Positions 34,425 to 44,157 of a stretch of 64,000 bases of DNA are shown here, piece by piece. Every line of letters starts with the position of its first letter. Positions within the stretch are counted from its first letter, which is position 1. The notes beneath the pieces are model-generated. The model saw only the letters and a program-made list of their open reading frames with translations. It had not been told where the DNA came from and made no database searches. The translations under genes and the position numbers were made by a program. This stretch comes from JAEUSG01 sp964590225 (lineage in GTDB: Bacteria > Fibrobacterota > OXYB2-FULL-49-7 > JAEUSG01), in assembly GCA_964590225.1 (NCBI GenBank), contig CAZPWS010000012.1, forward strand, positions 1-64,000, in the 5' to 3' direction.

Positions 34425-34559
34425 TTACTGATATTCGATCAGGTCGGAAAACAGGTTCAGTGGCTCATGTATTACCTGGTTAATAATGGTTACAAGAATT
34501 ATTACTTTCTTAAAGATGGCGCCACAGGAGTGTTGAAGAAGCAGGAATACAAGAAATAG
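34416..34559 (+). pseudogene. 3' remnant of a second gene (possibly rhodanese-like)
   Basis: The frame opens after a stop at 34413 and has no start. It encodes DQVGKQVQWLMYYLVNNGY, then KNYYFLKDGATGV and LKKQEYKK before TAG. The LVNNGYKNYYFLKDG portion resembles the end of rhodanese domains (weak, by eye). It faces away from the remnant at 34278-34424, and both break at about 34420. The rest of 34560-34713 shows only a short inverted repeat (catgcc/ggcatg) upstream of clpB and no clear promoter or CIRCE element. Confidence 0.5.
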
Positions 34560-34713
34560 TTCGAAAACCTGTTTCATTCTTTAACATTTTATTGATACCT
34601 ATAGTTCACGGTGACATCCTAATTCATTGATATCTAAGTGGCATGCCTGTTTGGGCATGAAATTTGTTTTCTACAGCTGTGTCTTGCATTTTGAGAAAAC
34701 AGTGGAGGTTAAA

Positions 34714-37290
34714 ATGGATTGGAATAGATTTACAGAAATGGGGGCGGCTTCACTTAATGACGCTAAAAATTTGGCAATCAGGCGGAATCACCCAGAAATT
34801 GAGCCAGAACATGTTCTTTACTCGCTTGTAACGCAAAGGGAAGGTCTTGTACCGGAACTATTAAGGGAGGCATTCTCTATACAGTCTGGAAGTGTAGTGA
34901 GTCACCTTGAAAAAGTTTTACAAAAGAAACCAACCGTTTCCGGTAATGCTGGACAACCGACACTTAACAGACTTTCGCAAAAAGCACTCACGCTTGCCTT
35001 TGATTTTGCCGAAAAAGGGGGCGATAAATTTGTTTCAACAGAACACATTTTTGCCGGTCTTGCCGATGTAATTGACAATGAATTAAAAACCGAACTGGAT
35101 CTGATTAAACTGTCAGGGAAAAAAATAGTGGAAGCTGCGCTCAAAATGCGTGGAAACAGGCCGGTAGATTCGCAAAATCCCGAAGGGTCGATAAATGTAT
35201 TAAAAAAATATGCGATCGATCTGACTGATGCGGCCAGTAAAAACAAGCTTGACCCGGTAATCGGCCGTGATAATGAAATTAGGCGGACCATGCAGGTACT
35301 TTTACGGCGGACAAAAAACAATCCTGTACTTATTGGTGAGCCAGGGACGGGTAAAACAGCTATTGTTGAGGGCATAGCTCAAAGAATGATAGCGGGAGAT
35401 GTTCCCGAGGGGCTGCGTAACAAACGATTGATGGCGCTTGATATTTCCCTCTTACTTGCCGGAGCAAAATTCCGCGGCGAATTTGAAGAGAGATTAAAGG
35501 CGGTTCTGCGGGAAGTAGAAGAGTCGAATGGTTCGGTAATTCTCTTTATTGACGAAATACATACAATTATCGGTGCAGGCGCGGCAGAGGGGGCAGTTGA
35601 TGCGGCCAACATGCTTAAGCCGGCTCTGGCGCGGGGACAATTGCACTGCATCGGTGCAACCACACTTAATGAGTACCGGAAACACATAGAAAAGGATGCC
35701 GCTTTTGAGAGACGCTTCCAGAAAGTTTTGGTAGAAGAGCCATCAGTAGAAGACACAATTTCCATATTGCGAGGCCTTAAAGAAAAGTATGATTTGCATC
35801 ATGGCGTAAGAATTCAGGATAATGCCATAGTCGCTGCGGCACTTTTATCAAATCGCTATATTGCGGACCGTTTTCTTCCAGATAAAGCTATTGACTTAAT
35901 GGACGAAGCCGCGTCAAGATTAAAAATGCAGATTGAGTCGCTTCCTTCTGAAATCGATGAAAAGCAGAGGATAATCACACGACTAAAAATTGAGGCGCAG
36001 GCCTTGTCAAAGGAGCGCGACAAGGGATCTAAAGAGCGGCTAAAAGAAAACGAGAAACAGCTTGCCGATATCGAAGAGTCGTTAAAGGCGCTTAATAGCC
36101 GATGGAAACGGGAGAAAGAGCTTATAAGTAAAGTAAGAACACTCAAGGAGGAGTTAGATCGTGTAAAGAACGAGGAGCGGTTATTGGAACAGAAGGGGGA
36201 GTATTCTGCCGTTTCGGAAATTAGATACGGAAAAATCCCCCAGATTGAAAAAGAGATTACAGCATTAAATATGGAGTATGCGGCAATACCTTCGGGCGAA
36301 AGATTGTTGAAGGAAGAGGTGGACGAGGAGGATATCGCGCGTGTTGTTTCTCATTGGACAGGAATACCGGTTCAAAAAATGCTTGCAAGTGAAGGAGAAA
36401 AGTTATTGAAGGCGGAGGAAGAGCTTAAAAAGAGGGTTGTAGGTCAGGATAGAGCGGTAAAATCAGTTGCAGAGTCGTTGCGGCGGGCAAGAGCCGGTAT
36501 TCAAGACGAAAAAAGACCGCTCGGAACCTTCCTTTTTCTTGGTCCAACCGGCGTAGGCAAAACAGAGCTTGCGAAGACGCTTGCTGATTTTCTCTTTAAC
36601 GACGAAAGGGCTATGGTTAGGATTGACATGTCGGAGTACATGGAAAAACATAGTGTTGCGCGGCTGATTGGTGCTCCTCCTGGTTATGTAGGCTTTGAAG
36701 AAGGAGGACAATTTACTGAAGCAGTCCGTAGGCGGCCTTACAGCGTACTGCTTTTCGACGAGGTGGAGAAGGCGCATCCGGAGGTTATGAATGCCCTGCT
36801 TCAGGTGTTTGACGACGGTCGTCTTACGGACGGGAAAGGGCGACTTGTTGATTTCAGGAATACACTGATAATTATGACAAGCAACCTCTTGCAGGGTAGT
36901 GAAGGAATAGTTGGCGAAAGCGACACCGACTTAAGGCAGGGGCTTAAAAGGTGGTTCCGACCGGAATTCATCAATAGAATAGATGAGGTGCTTCTTTTTA
37001 ACAGGCTTGGACAAAGCGAGGCTTTTGGAGTGGCGGAAATACAGTTTATGAAACTTATCAAGCGACTTGAAGCCAAGGGTATTGCACTGAAAATAGATAA
37101 GTCTGTGATCGACAAGATTGTAAAAAAAGGATTCGATAGTGAGTTTGGCGCAAGGCCCTTAAAGAGGCTCATTCAGCAGGAAATAGAAAATTTTCTTTCG
37201 GAGGCCATTTTAGCCGGTAAACTGCGTGAGGGAGAAAGGGTGAAGCTGTTATTTGAGGACAACACATACAAATTGGAGGTGGACGGTTAG
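34714..37290 (+). CDS. clpB: ATP-dependent disaggregase ClpB
   Basis: This 858-aa protein, the normal ClpB length, starts at the ATG at 34714 (ggagg 5 nt upstream) rather than 34627. Order of parts: N-domain (1-150, two Clp-N repeats), NBD1 with Walker A GEPGTGKT (208-215) and Walker B VILFIDEIHT, a coiled-coil middle domain (about 400-530), and NBD2 with GPTGVGKTE and LLFDEVEKAHPEV. The D2 small domain ends with FGARPLKRLIQQEIEN. The middle domain distinguishes it from ClpA/ClpC. It rescues aggregated proteins with DnaK. It overlaps no neighbour upstream and ends 22 bp before the first glycosyltransferase. Confidence 0.96.
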   Translation: MDWNRFTEMGAASLNDAKNLAIRRNHPEIEPEHVLYSLVTQREGLVPELLREAFSIQSGSVVSHLEKVLQKKPTVSGNAGQPTLNRLSQKALTLAFDFAEKGGDKFVSTEHIFAGLADVIDNELKTELDLIKLSGKKIVEAALKMRGNRPVDSQNPEGSINVLKKYAIDLTDAASKNKLDPVIGRDNEIRRTMQVLLRRTKNNPVLIGEPGTGKTAIVEGIAQRMIAGDVPEGLRNKRLMALDISLLLAGAKFRGEFEERLKAVLREVEESNGSVILFIDEIHTIIGAGAAEGAVDAANMLKPALARGQLHCIGATTLNEYRKHIEKDAAFERRFQKVLVEEPSVEDTISILRGLKEKYDLHHGVRIQDNAIVAAALLSNRYIADRFLPDKAIDLMDEAASRLKMQIESLPSEIDEKQRIITRLKIEAQALSKERDKGSKERLKENEKQLADIEESLKALNSRWKREKELISKVRTLKEELDRVKNEERLLEQKGEYSAVSEIRYGKIPQIEKEITALNMEYAAIPSGERLLKEEVDEEDIARVVSHWTGIPVQKMLASEGEKLLKAEEELKKRVVGQDRAVKSVAESLRRARAGIQDEKRPLGTFLFLGPTGVGKTELAKTLADFLFNDERAMVRIDMSEYMEKHSVARLIGAPPGYVGFEEGGQFTEAVRRRPYSVLLFDEVEKAHPEVMNALLQVFDDGRLTDGKGRLVDFRNTLIIMTSNLLQGSEGIVGESDTDLRQGLKRWFRPEFINRIDEVLLFNRLGQSEAFGVAEIQFMKLIKRLEAKGIALKIDKSVIDKIVKKGFDSEFGARPLKRLIQQEIENFLSEAILAGKLREGERVKLLFEDNTYKLEVDG

Positions 37291-37312
37291 CGACAAATTA
37301 TATATTGAAATC

Positions 37313-38458
37313 ATGGATACAGAAAAAATAAAAGTAAGCGCTGTTTTGATAGTTAAAAATGAAGCGGAGAGAATTGCCAAATGTCTTGTTTCCATCAAGC
37401 CGGCAGTTGATGAAATTATTGTTGTTGACACCGGTTCAACAGATTCTACAGTAGATATAGCGCGCGAGCAAGGGGCGTTAGTCTCTTTTTTTCAATGGAA
37501 TGGTAATTTTTCCGATGCAAGAAATTTTGGCATTAATCAGGCTAAGGGTGAGTTTGTAATATGGTTTGACGCAGACGATATTCTTCCTATAGAATCAATT
37601 ACACCTTTAAAAACGCTTGCTGATGCCGATCCGAGTGCATGGACAGTAATAGTTGACAATCTTTTCGAAAACAGGAAAGGGCAGTCTTTTCGTCAATTGC
37701 GGCTTTTCCCAAACGGCAGGAGTATTGCCTTTGAAGGAAGAGTGCATGAGACTCTTGGCCCATCTGTTGCACGCGCCGCCGTTTCTATCCGGCATAGCAG
37801 TGTAAGAATTTTGCACACTGGATACAACCTGGAATCGGAAAGGATTGCCAAACGCGATAGAAATCATGAGTTACTTAAGTTTGAGCTTCTCGATCATCCA
37901 AATGATCCTGTTGTTCTCATGGAAATGGGAAATTCACATCATCAAAGGGGTGAATATAGCGAAGCTGTTGCCTGCTATAAAAAAATATCAGGGGGGTGCG
38001 CTGTCAATCCAGCTCAACTTGATGTATTTCGTTCTGTTCATTCCCTAATTGGTGTTTCACTCCTTGCTTCTGGCGATTTAAATGGGGCAGAGGAGGCGTT
38101 TCGCCATTCAATAAGCCAATACCCAGATAACTGTTCCGCCTATTATTATATGGCAGAAATTGCTATTAAAAAGAACGATGTCGAAACTTTGCTCGGAATG
38201 TGTAATTCCTTGATTTCATTGCCTGAGACAATAGGTACCGTTGCCTGTGACTATACAGGAATGGTGGCAAAAGCTTACGGGTGGGCTGCCAATATTTATC
38301 TCATAAGAGGCGATGCAAAAAGGGCAGCGAAGCTGTTTGCCGAATCAGAGGCCCGCAATTTACCTGCTGCTTTTACTCTTGACGCGGCTATTGAAGCGGC
38401 TCAAAAGGCAGATGATTCTAAGCTTTTGGCCTATTTTAAAGCTAAAAAGCAGTCATAA
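37313..38458 (+). CDS. Family 2 glycosyltransferase with TPR-like tail (first of three)
   Basis: This 381-aa protein starts at the ATG at 37313. The GT2 domain (about 8-200) has VSAVLIVKNEAERIAKCL, EIIVVDTGSTDSTVDIA and the metal-binding FDADD, followed by RLFPNGRSIAFEGRVHETL and ILHTGY. The C-terminal half is tetratricopeptide-like (GNSHHQRGEYSEAVACYKKI, GVSLLASGDLNGAEEAFRHS). Relatives include SunS-like and O-GlcNAc-like bacterial transferases in which the TPR binds the acceptor. The acceptor could be protein or glycan. There is no signal peptide or membrane segment, so it is cytoplasmic. It is one of three adjacent paralogues. Confidence 0.85.
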   Translation: MDTEKIKVSAVLIVKNEAERIAKCLVSIKPAVDEIIVVDTGSTDSTVDIAREQGALVSFFQWNGNFSDARNFGINQAKGEFVIWFDADDILPIESITPLKTLADADPSAWTVIVDNLFENRKGQSFRQLRLFPNGRSIAFEGRVHETLGPSVARAAVSIRHSSVRILHTGYNLESERIAKRDRNHELLKFELLDHPNDPVVLMEMGNSHHQRGEYSEAVACYKKISGGCAVNPAQLDVFRSVHSLIGVSLLASGDLNGAEEAFRHSISQYPDNCSAYYYMAEIAIKKNDVETLLGMCNSLISLPETIGTVACDYTGMVAKAYGWAANIYLIRGDAKRAAKLFAESEARNLPAAFTLDAAIEAAQKADDSKLLAYFKAKKQS

Positions 38459-38467
38459 ATAACGCAT

Positions 38468-39895
38468 ATGGCTCAGATAAAAAAACAAAAACTTCCGGAT
38501 GGTACACCGCTACCATTTCCACCAAAAACACTTTCTGTTTGCATGATTGTTAAGAATGAAGAGCAATCACTTGCCAAATGCCTTAAGAGTGTTGTCTCTT
38601 TTGCTGATGAAATAGTTGTGGTTGACACCGGCTCTACCGATAGAACTATACAAATTGCGCGGGGGAATGGTGCCAAGGTTATCACCGCCGATTGGCGCAA
38701 CGACTTTAGCTATAGTCGCAATATATCAATTAGCAATGCTTCAAGTTCATGGGTTTTATGGCTTGATGCGGACGATATTGTAACGGAAGGCGCAGCAGTA
38801 GCGCTCAATAAAATGAAGCGGGAAATAGAGGAGCCTGTTGCTGCTTTTGGCATAAAGGTTAAAAATGTTCAGCCTGGTGGACTCGGCGAAGAGTTTCTGC
38901 AGGTGCGTCTTTTCCCGAACGATAGAAGGCTAAAATTCGAAAAAAAGGTTCACGAGCAGATTGCGCCGTCTCTTACACGATTAGGGTATAAAATACTATA
39001 CTTGACCGACATAGAAATACACCATACCGGTTATCAGGACGAATCAATTAAACGGGCGAAGGCTTTACGAAACAGAAAAATTCTTGAAGAGGATATGCCT
39101 AATTTTCCGGACGATCCAAACTATCTTGCCGCATATGGCGATACCTTCGCAATGAATGATGAATGGGAGAAGGCTGCGGAAGTATATAGATCGGTAATGG
39201 AAATCCCAAATTGCAGACAAAAACAGTCTGATATATTCGATTATATGCCGGTTACAATCGCTCTATCCTACAAACACCTTAAGCGGTATGAAGAGGCAAT
39301 GGAGTGGGTAAACAAGGGGCTTGCGTTACAAAAAGACAAAATAGAGCTTCTCTTTCTCGGTGCGGAAATCGCGTATGATTTCGGTGATTTTGATCGTTCC
39401 TTTTCTCTATATCAACAAACTATAAATGCTCCCGAAAAGGTTCTTTCCACTGCGACCGATTTTACAGCTTTAAAGTCAAAAGCATTGGTTCGATGCGGAA
39501 ATATATTGCTAAAAATGGGCAAAGCAGCCGAGGCCCGTGCAATGTATGAGCGTATTAGGCAGGGCTCGGTTGAGTTTTTTGATGTACCTGCCAGTATTGC
39601 GGAAACCTACATGAAAGAGGGTGACATTAAAGAGGCTCTTCGGTTCTATAGTGAATCAATATTAAAATATCCGGGAAAGGATATTCGTGCGTATAGAGGC
39701 ATGATTGATATAAGTTTAAAATTTGGAAAATTCGATGACGCGACCGGTTTTTGCGAAAAGGGGCTGAGCTTTTTTCCTGATGATCTATTTTTATGGACAA
39801 CGGTAAAAGATCTGTACCGCCGCCGTAACGAAATGGATAAATATATTGCAGCTTCCGGGAAGGTAAACACCCTGTCGGCTAACTCAACTGAATAA
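38468..39895 (+). CDS. Family 2 glycosyltransferase with TPR tail (second of three)
   Basis: In this 475-aa protein the GT2 core starts later (about residue 20, after a Pro-rich leader) with LSVCMIVKNEEQSLAKCL, EIVVVDTGSTDRTIQIA and LWLDADDIV, then VRLFPNDRRLKFEKKVHEQI and IEIHHTGYQD. The TPR region is longer than in the first paralogue (about 215-470: DTFAMNDEWEKAAEVYRSV, GDIKEALRFYSESILKYPG). It starts 9 nt after the previous stop. The HEQI and HHTGY motifs are shared with the third paralogue and support a common reaction with different acceptors. Confidence 0.86.
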   Translation: MAQIKKQKLPDGTPLPFPPKTLSVCMIVKNEEQSLAKCLKSVVSFADEIVVVDTGSTDRTIQIARGNGAKVITADWRNDFSYSRNISISNASSSWVLWLDADDIVTEGAAVALNKMKREIEEPVAAFGIKVKNVQPGGLGEEFLQVRLFPNDRRLKFEKKVHEQIAPSLTRLGYKILYLTDIEIHHTGYQDESIKRAKALRNRKILEEDMPNFPDDPNYLAAYGDTFAMNDEWEKAAEVYRSVMEIPNCRQKQSDIFDYMPVTIALSYKHLKRYEEAMEWVNKGLALQKDKIELLFLGAEIAYDFGDFDRSFSLYQQTINAPEKVLSTATDFTALKSKALVRCGNILLKMGKAAEARAMYERIRQGSVEFFDVPASIAETYMKEGDIKEALRFYSESILKYPGKDIRAYRGMIDISLKFGKFDDATGFCEKGLSFFPDDLFLWTTVKDLYRRRNEMDKYIAASGKVNTLSANSTE

Positions 39896-39902
39896 TAGTA
39901 AT

Positions 39903-41309
39903 ATGGGCAAGACAGTATCATTATGCATGATAGTAAAGAATGAAGAGCGGAATCTTGCCGCTTGTCTTGAAGGATACAGTGCATTGGTTGATGAGCTTGT
40001 AATTGTCGATACTGGCTCTACCGATGGAACTATCGATATAGCGCGGCAAGCAGGCGCAGTTGTTGTTGAAACTAAATGGGATGATGATTTTTCTAAGGCG
40101 AGAAACTTATCCATTGAGAACGCCTCATCAGACTGGATATTATGGACAGATGCTGATGATCGTATAAATGCAGAAAACTGTGCCAAGATTCGTAAAATAA
40201 TTGAGTCGTATAGTTTGTCAACATGTTTCAGTTTTATGATTAAGAACTCTCAGGATGGAATTCTTGGTGATGTATTCAATCAGGTTCGCCTATTTCCTCG
40301 CCACCCTAAAATCCGTTTCAGGTACAGGGTTCATGAACAGGTACTTCCGTCAATACAGGCGCTTGGGTACGATACGCTATATACCGATATAATTGTTTTC
40401 CATACCGGATACGACAGCGCTGAAACTGTTAAAAAGAAGCAGGCGCGCAATGTTCCAATTCTTTTAAAGGAAATGGAAGATCGGAAGGAAAATCCGGTAA
40501 TAGTCTATACTTATGCCGGTGCATTGGTTGACACGGGAAAACTTGAAGAATCGATCAAGTATTATAAAATGGCCCGCGATTTATCCGAAAAGTTTCAGAC
40601 AGAAGACCATATCCGTTGTGGAGCACCGATCGCTCTTGCGTCCGTGTATGGCAGGTTGGAAAGATGGGATGAAGCGAAGAGAGAGGCTATAGAAGCGGAT
40701 AGGCTTAATCCTAACCACCCTCAGGTTCACTGTATGCTTGGAGAGCTTGCTGCCCGTGAGGGTAAAACCGATGAGGCAATTAATTTTTTTGAAGCAGTTT
40801 TAAAAATGGATGAAGCTCCGTCATTTATTCCAGTTAATGTCAATATGCAAAAGATTAATGCCTGTACGCAGCTTGGCGCGCTCTACTTTAAGAAAGGCGA
40901 AACCGATAAAATGATAGCTGCAGTAGAACAGGCAGTTTCGATTAAACAGGGGCGTCCGCTTCTTCCCTCGGATAGAGGAGACGCTTTTGTTAAGGCGGGA
41001 ATGTTTGACAAAGCTGTTGAGGTTTATGCGGAGGGCGTTAATAACACAAACATTTGTGATTTACGAAGTTTTATTGGTCTTGCTAAACTTTTTATAATCG
41101 ATAATCGTTGCGATACAGCAATTGACATTCTAAATACAGCAATTGATAATTTTGGTGACTCCGAAGAGATACTGGAACTCCTTGCTGATATATATTACGA
41201 TTTAAAACTTAACGAAAAAGCCAAACAAACTTACCTTAGGTTGCATTCTATTGTTAAAGATAGTCAAAAAGTAGCTAAGGTTGATGGCCGCCTTTCGCAA
41301 CTTGCGTAA
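39903..41309 (+). CDS. Family 2 glycosyltransferase with TPR tail (third of three)
   Basis: This 468-aa protein has the GT2 core VSLCMIVKNEERNLAACL, ELVIVDTGSTDGTIDIA and ILWTDADDRI, with VRLFPRHPKIRFRYRVHEQV and VFHTGYDSAE. The TPR array occupies about 215-460 (YAGALVDTGKLEESIKYYKMA, GELAAREGKTDEAINFFEAV, GDAFVKAGMFDKAVEVYAEG). It starts 7 nt after the second gene and ends 4 nt before the convergent minus-strand gene, leaving no room for a separate terminator. It presumably acts in the cytoplasm. Confidence 0.86.
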   Translation: MGKTVSLCMIVKNEERNLAACLEGYSALVDELVIVDTGSTDGTIDIARQAGAVVVETKWDDDFSKARNLSIENASSDWILWTDADDRINAENCAKIRKIIESYSLSTCFSFMIKNSQDGILGDVFNQVRLFPRHPKIRFRYRVHEQVLPSIQALGYDTLYTDIIVFHTGYDSAETVKKKQARNVPILLKEMEDRKENPVIVYTYAGALVDTGKLEESIKYYKMARDLSEKFQTEDHIRCGAPIALASVYGRLERWDEAKREAIEADRLNPNHPQVHCMLGELAAREGKTDEAINFFEAVLKMDEAPSFIPVNVNMQKINACTQLGALYFKKGETDKMIAAVEQAVSIKQGRPLLPSDRGDAFVKAGMFDKAVEVYAEGVNNTNICDLRSFIGLAKLFIIDNRCDTAIDILNTAIDNFGDSEEILELLADIYYDLKLNEKAKQTYLRLHSIVKDSQKVAKVDGRLSQLA

Positions 41310-41313
41310 TAAA

Positions 41314-42766
41314 TTATTTCAGTAATGTTACTCTCTTCTGCAATACATTTCTACCATTGGTCATTTTAACCAAATAAACGGATGAACTCTTCGCCGTTGG
41401 TGTCCAAGTTAAAGNNNNNNNNNNNNNNNNNNNNNNNNNNNNNNNNNNNNNNNNNNNNNNNNNNNNNNNNNNNNNNNNNNNNNNNNNNNNNNNNNNNNNN
41501 NNNNNNNNNNNNNNCCCCAACTTCCGATGGCTGTTGTTCATAGGCGATAAGTTTTACTCCATTGGGAGCCGCTGCAACCGCAACATTTAGCGCCGGCTCA
41601 GTTGCTTTACCAGCCACAAGTGTTTCTGCCACTACTATGGCGCCAGTATCAGATATGACAGCAAGGCAGGCTTTGTCGTGAAGCGTGTCCTTGTTGGTTT
41701 TTGTTCCCTGTTCATGCCATACGGCTACAAAATTTTTCCCGTCGTAACACACTTCAGGATTCATTATTCTCTTTACATCGCCAGCGTAGTATGCAAATTC
41801 AAGATTTTTAATCCGTTGGCCTTCATTACTGAATAATGCCATGTTATTACTTTCCATTACATTACTACGGCCACGCGGCGTGTCGTTATTCCATGCAAGC
41901 AGATAGCTGGTTACTCCACGAGCAAGAGCCAAAGCGAATAAAATTGATACAACTTGACCCTCGGGTTCATTTATACCATGAATATAAGAGGGGGAACTAA
42001 TTGCGCCAGAGTTGCTTGCAAACACCCCTTTTGTTAAAGTAGTGGACGGGTATTGAGTAGTAAGGTTGCCGCTACCGTTTGCTGCAATAATAAACAGGCT
42101 GTCACTTCCATCTACTCCGGATGCAGCAATAGCAGGTGTAACATAGTTCGCAGAACCAGTTAGAACGAGTATTCCATTTGCATCAAGTACGGCACCATCA
42201 GGGCTGACTCTTGCCATATATGCTTCATACGCTCTATTGGAGCGAGCATCCTGCCACACAACCGAATAATTTGTTCCATTCCACGCCACTCGCGGTAAAG
42301 CCTGATTATTGGCACCGCCAGAAATCAGAAAACCATTTTTGTCTATTACTGTTCCATCTGTGCCGACTCGTGCGCCGTAGATGTCCCAATCAATACCGTT
42401 TCGTAAATCCTGCCAAACCACAAAGAACTGTCCAGCGCCATAAACAACCTTAGGGCTTTCCTTCAAGTCGGTAGTATCTGCTATTGTTATGGGCGTATTA
42501 TCAATAAGGACCCCGAAAGTGTCAATTCTTGCGCACATTAATTTGCTTTTATATACAACACCATCCCGAAGGTCACCATCTTGAAGGTGGCCTGATTTCC
42601 AGCAGACAAGAAAAACGCCGTTTCCATATGCAATTGCTGGTGTGTAGGCGCTGTTCTCATCGATTGCTGGTATGAAAGATACATTTGATAAATTAGCTGT
42701 AATTGCCATACTTGCGAACGAAAGTAATATTAGTATGCGGTATTTACAGTTTATGAGCATTTCCAT
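41314..42766 (-). CDS. Secreted propeller protein with sorting tail, copy A (interrupted by assembly gap)
   Basis: The gene is split only by the run of N. The N-terminal 416 residues (42766 down to the gap) and the terminal LTWTPTAKSSSVYLVKMTNG..LLK portion both match the intact copy at 44158-45744. It has a signal peptide (about 1-24) and a propeller built from repeats such as PAIAYGNGVFLVCWKSG, VVYGAGQFFVVWQDLRNG and VAWNGTNYSVVWQDARS. In the intact copy the missing 243 bp encode the linker and NPFNPTTLITL start of the sorting tail. It is likely a surface or secreted binding protein; no catalytic motif is visible. Confidence 0.75.
41415..41514. other. Assembly gap (100 N placeholder)
   Basis: There are exactly 100 N. 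The duplicated sequence at 44158-45744 has 243 bp between the same flanks (44259-44501), so the true gap is probably about 243 bp. 243 keeps the reading frame; 100 does not. Confidence 0.95.
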
Positions 42767-42781
42767 GATTTGGCTCCCTTT

Positions 42782-43942
42782 CTATTTTATTCTTTTAAAT
42801 AGGTAATTTTGAGTTGGAGAATGTGAAGCAGATACAAAATCATGCCCTGTATTCACCCATCTAAAGGCCGCATAGACCATAATTTTGCTTGACTGCGTAT
42901 TGCTGAACCCAATGATAGTTTTTGGGCTGCTGCTTACTGTGTAAGCTGCTGCAACCATTCTGTTTTGCAAATCCAGTCGAAAACAAGCATATGTATCAAT
43001 AGCACCAAAATATAAAAAGCGTTTGTTTGGATCGTCCGGGCCGAAAGTTAAAAATGCCCCCTCTCCATAGAAATTGGTGCCCTCAAATGTTCCGGGAGTA
43101 TTCCTGCCACGAAGAGAATCAGATATTGGAACAACTCCATGAAAGGAGCCATCTGCAAGATCCCAATAGTAAACATACCAGCCGGTGCAGTTTTGCCCAC
43201 AGTAAAGACGATTGTTTACATCATCATAGGCTATGGGTAAGAGACGATTGATTCCTCCAAGCTTTCCATTTAATGAATCGAGCACAAGAATTGTATCTAT
43301 TGAGCCGGTATCGGAAAGAACGGTTAAGCGGCAAGCCGTTTTGAATATAGAAGTTGCAACAAGGTGGCTGGTTGCCGTAAGCATATATATTTTGCCATTA
43401 TCGCCCGTTGTAAGTCCAGGATTTGATGCCGAAGATATATTTGGCAGGATGGTTGTGACCATTTGCTCTTTAAAGTCAAGCCGTCTCAGCATTTTTCGCC
43501 CACCCCAGTTATCGGTAAAATAGAGATATCTACCATCTGATGACTTTGTACTATTAGGTTTGAAGTTATAGCCATTAGGGGCAATTCGTGCCGATTTGAA
43601 AGGGCCATCAAGATAGCCTGTTCCATTACCCACAACTCTATGTGCTCTCTTGCTTTCTGAATCGTACCAGCCCCAGAAAGTGACGCCACCACTGGCGTTT
43701 GTATAGCCACGGTCAAGCCCACCACTATAATCGGTGGCAGAAGAGGCAAGCACATTTGATCCAACTTCTGCGATTGGACCTTCAAGAAAACCGAGAGAAT
43801 TGCTACCCCCCAACCGCTCCATTTCCCACTGAGCACTATCGTTCCAGATGGGAATCTGAAAATTAGATGTATTTTGCCCCCAAGCAGATGGTATCATAAG
43901 CAGCATGACCAGCGCGCTTCCAATAATTGAGATTGATTGCAT
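42782..43942 (-). CDS. Secreted propeller-like protein, copy A
   Basis: This 386-aa protein has an RBS aaggagg before the ATG and a signal peptide at 1-22 (PSAWG|QNTS). The mature part begins NFQIPIWNDSAQWEMERLGG and continues with strand-rich blades: SSDGRYLYFTDNWGGRKML, LTTGDNGKIYMLTATSH, LLPIAYDDVNNRLYC and FLTFGPDDPNKRFLYFG. No sorting tail is present (it ends NYLFKRIK), unlike its downstream partner. Its function is unknown. It forms a two-gene unit with 41314-42766 (15 bp apart), duplicated at 45762/44158. Confidence 0.65.
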   Translation of the reverse strand: MQSISIIGSALVMLLMIPSAWGQNTSNFQIPIWNDSAQWEMERLGGSNSLGFLEGPIAEVGSNVLASSATDYSGGLDRGYTNASGGVTFWGWYDSESKRAHRVVGNGTGYLDGPFKSARIAPNGYNFKPNSTKSSDGRYLYFTDNWGGRKMLRRLDFKEQMVTTILPNISSASNPGLTTGDNGKIYMLTATSHLVATSIFKTACRLTVLSDTGSIDTILVLDSLNGKLGGINRLLPIAYDDVNNRLYCGQNCTGWYVYYWDLADGSFHGVVPISDSLRGRNTPGTFEGTNFYGEGAFLTFGPDDPNKRFLYFGAIDTYACFRLDLQNRMVAAAYTVSSSPKTIIGFSNTQSSKIMVYAAFRWVNTGHDFVSASHSPTQNYLFKRIK

Positions 43943-44085
43943 TGTTTTGCCTCCTTATAGTTCCAATGATAATCAAACAGCGAAATTAAGCGTTAATGAT
44001 TATCTCCCATTTCTTGTGTACTATTTTCACAAAACAGTGATATTGTGTAAAAATTGTTACATTTTATCACTTTTTATTTCGTGAT
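43943..44085 (-). promoter_or_regulatory. Conserved upstream region of unit A
   Basis: Reading on the minus strand, gaaataaaaagtga, then gaaaatagtaca, aagaaatg, gagataatcattaacgctta and the RBS are kept in the same order as upstream of unit B (46923-47070), while the spacing sequence varies. This suggests promoter and regulator sites. I could not settle on one -35/-10 pair. Confidence 0.45.
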
Positions 44086-44157
44086 ATTAATTCTGGGAAA
44101 TTATTCCAAGCGATTTGTCTGCTCGGAAGGAAAGTTACAGTAGAACGAAATCCTTAA

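Larger units (their letters stand above)
41314..43990 (-). repeat. Tandem duplication, unit A (two genes)
   Basis: It contains the pair 42782-43942 and 41314-42766 with its upstream region. It matches unit B (44158-46990) over its whole length. Stretches of near-identity alternate with clearly diverged stretches. Confidence 0.85.

Noticed and set aside
34166..34483. Plus-strand 105-aa frame across the chemotaxis receptor start and the scar
   Set aside because: Most of it is antisense to the receptor and the binding-protein remnant. The credible remnant in this area is in another frame (34416-34559).
34570..34713. CIRCE or sigma-32-type heat-shock promoter upstream of clpB
   Set aside because: No TTAGCACTC/GAGTGCTAA pair or convincing heat-shock boxes are visible, only a 6-bp inverted repeat.
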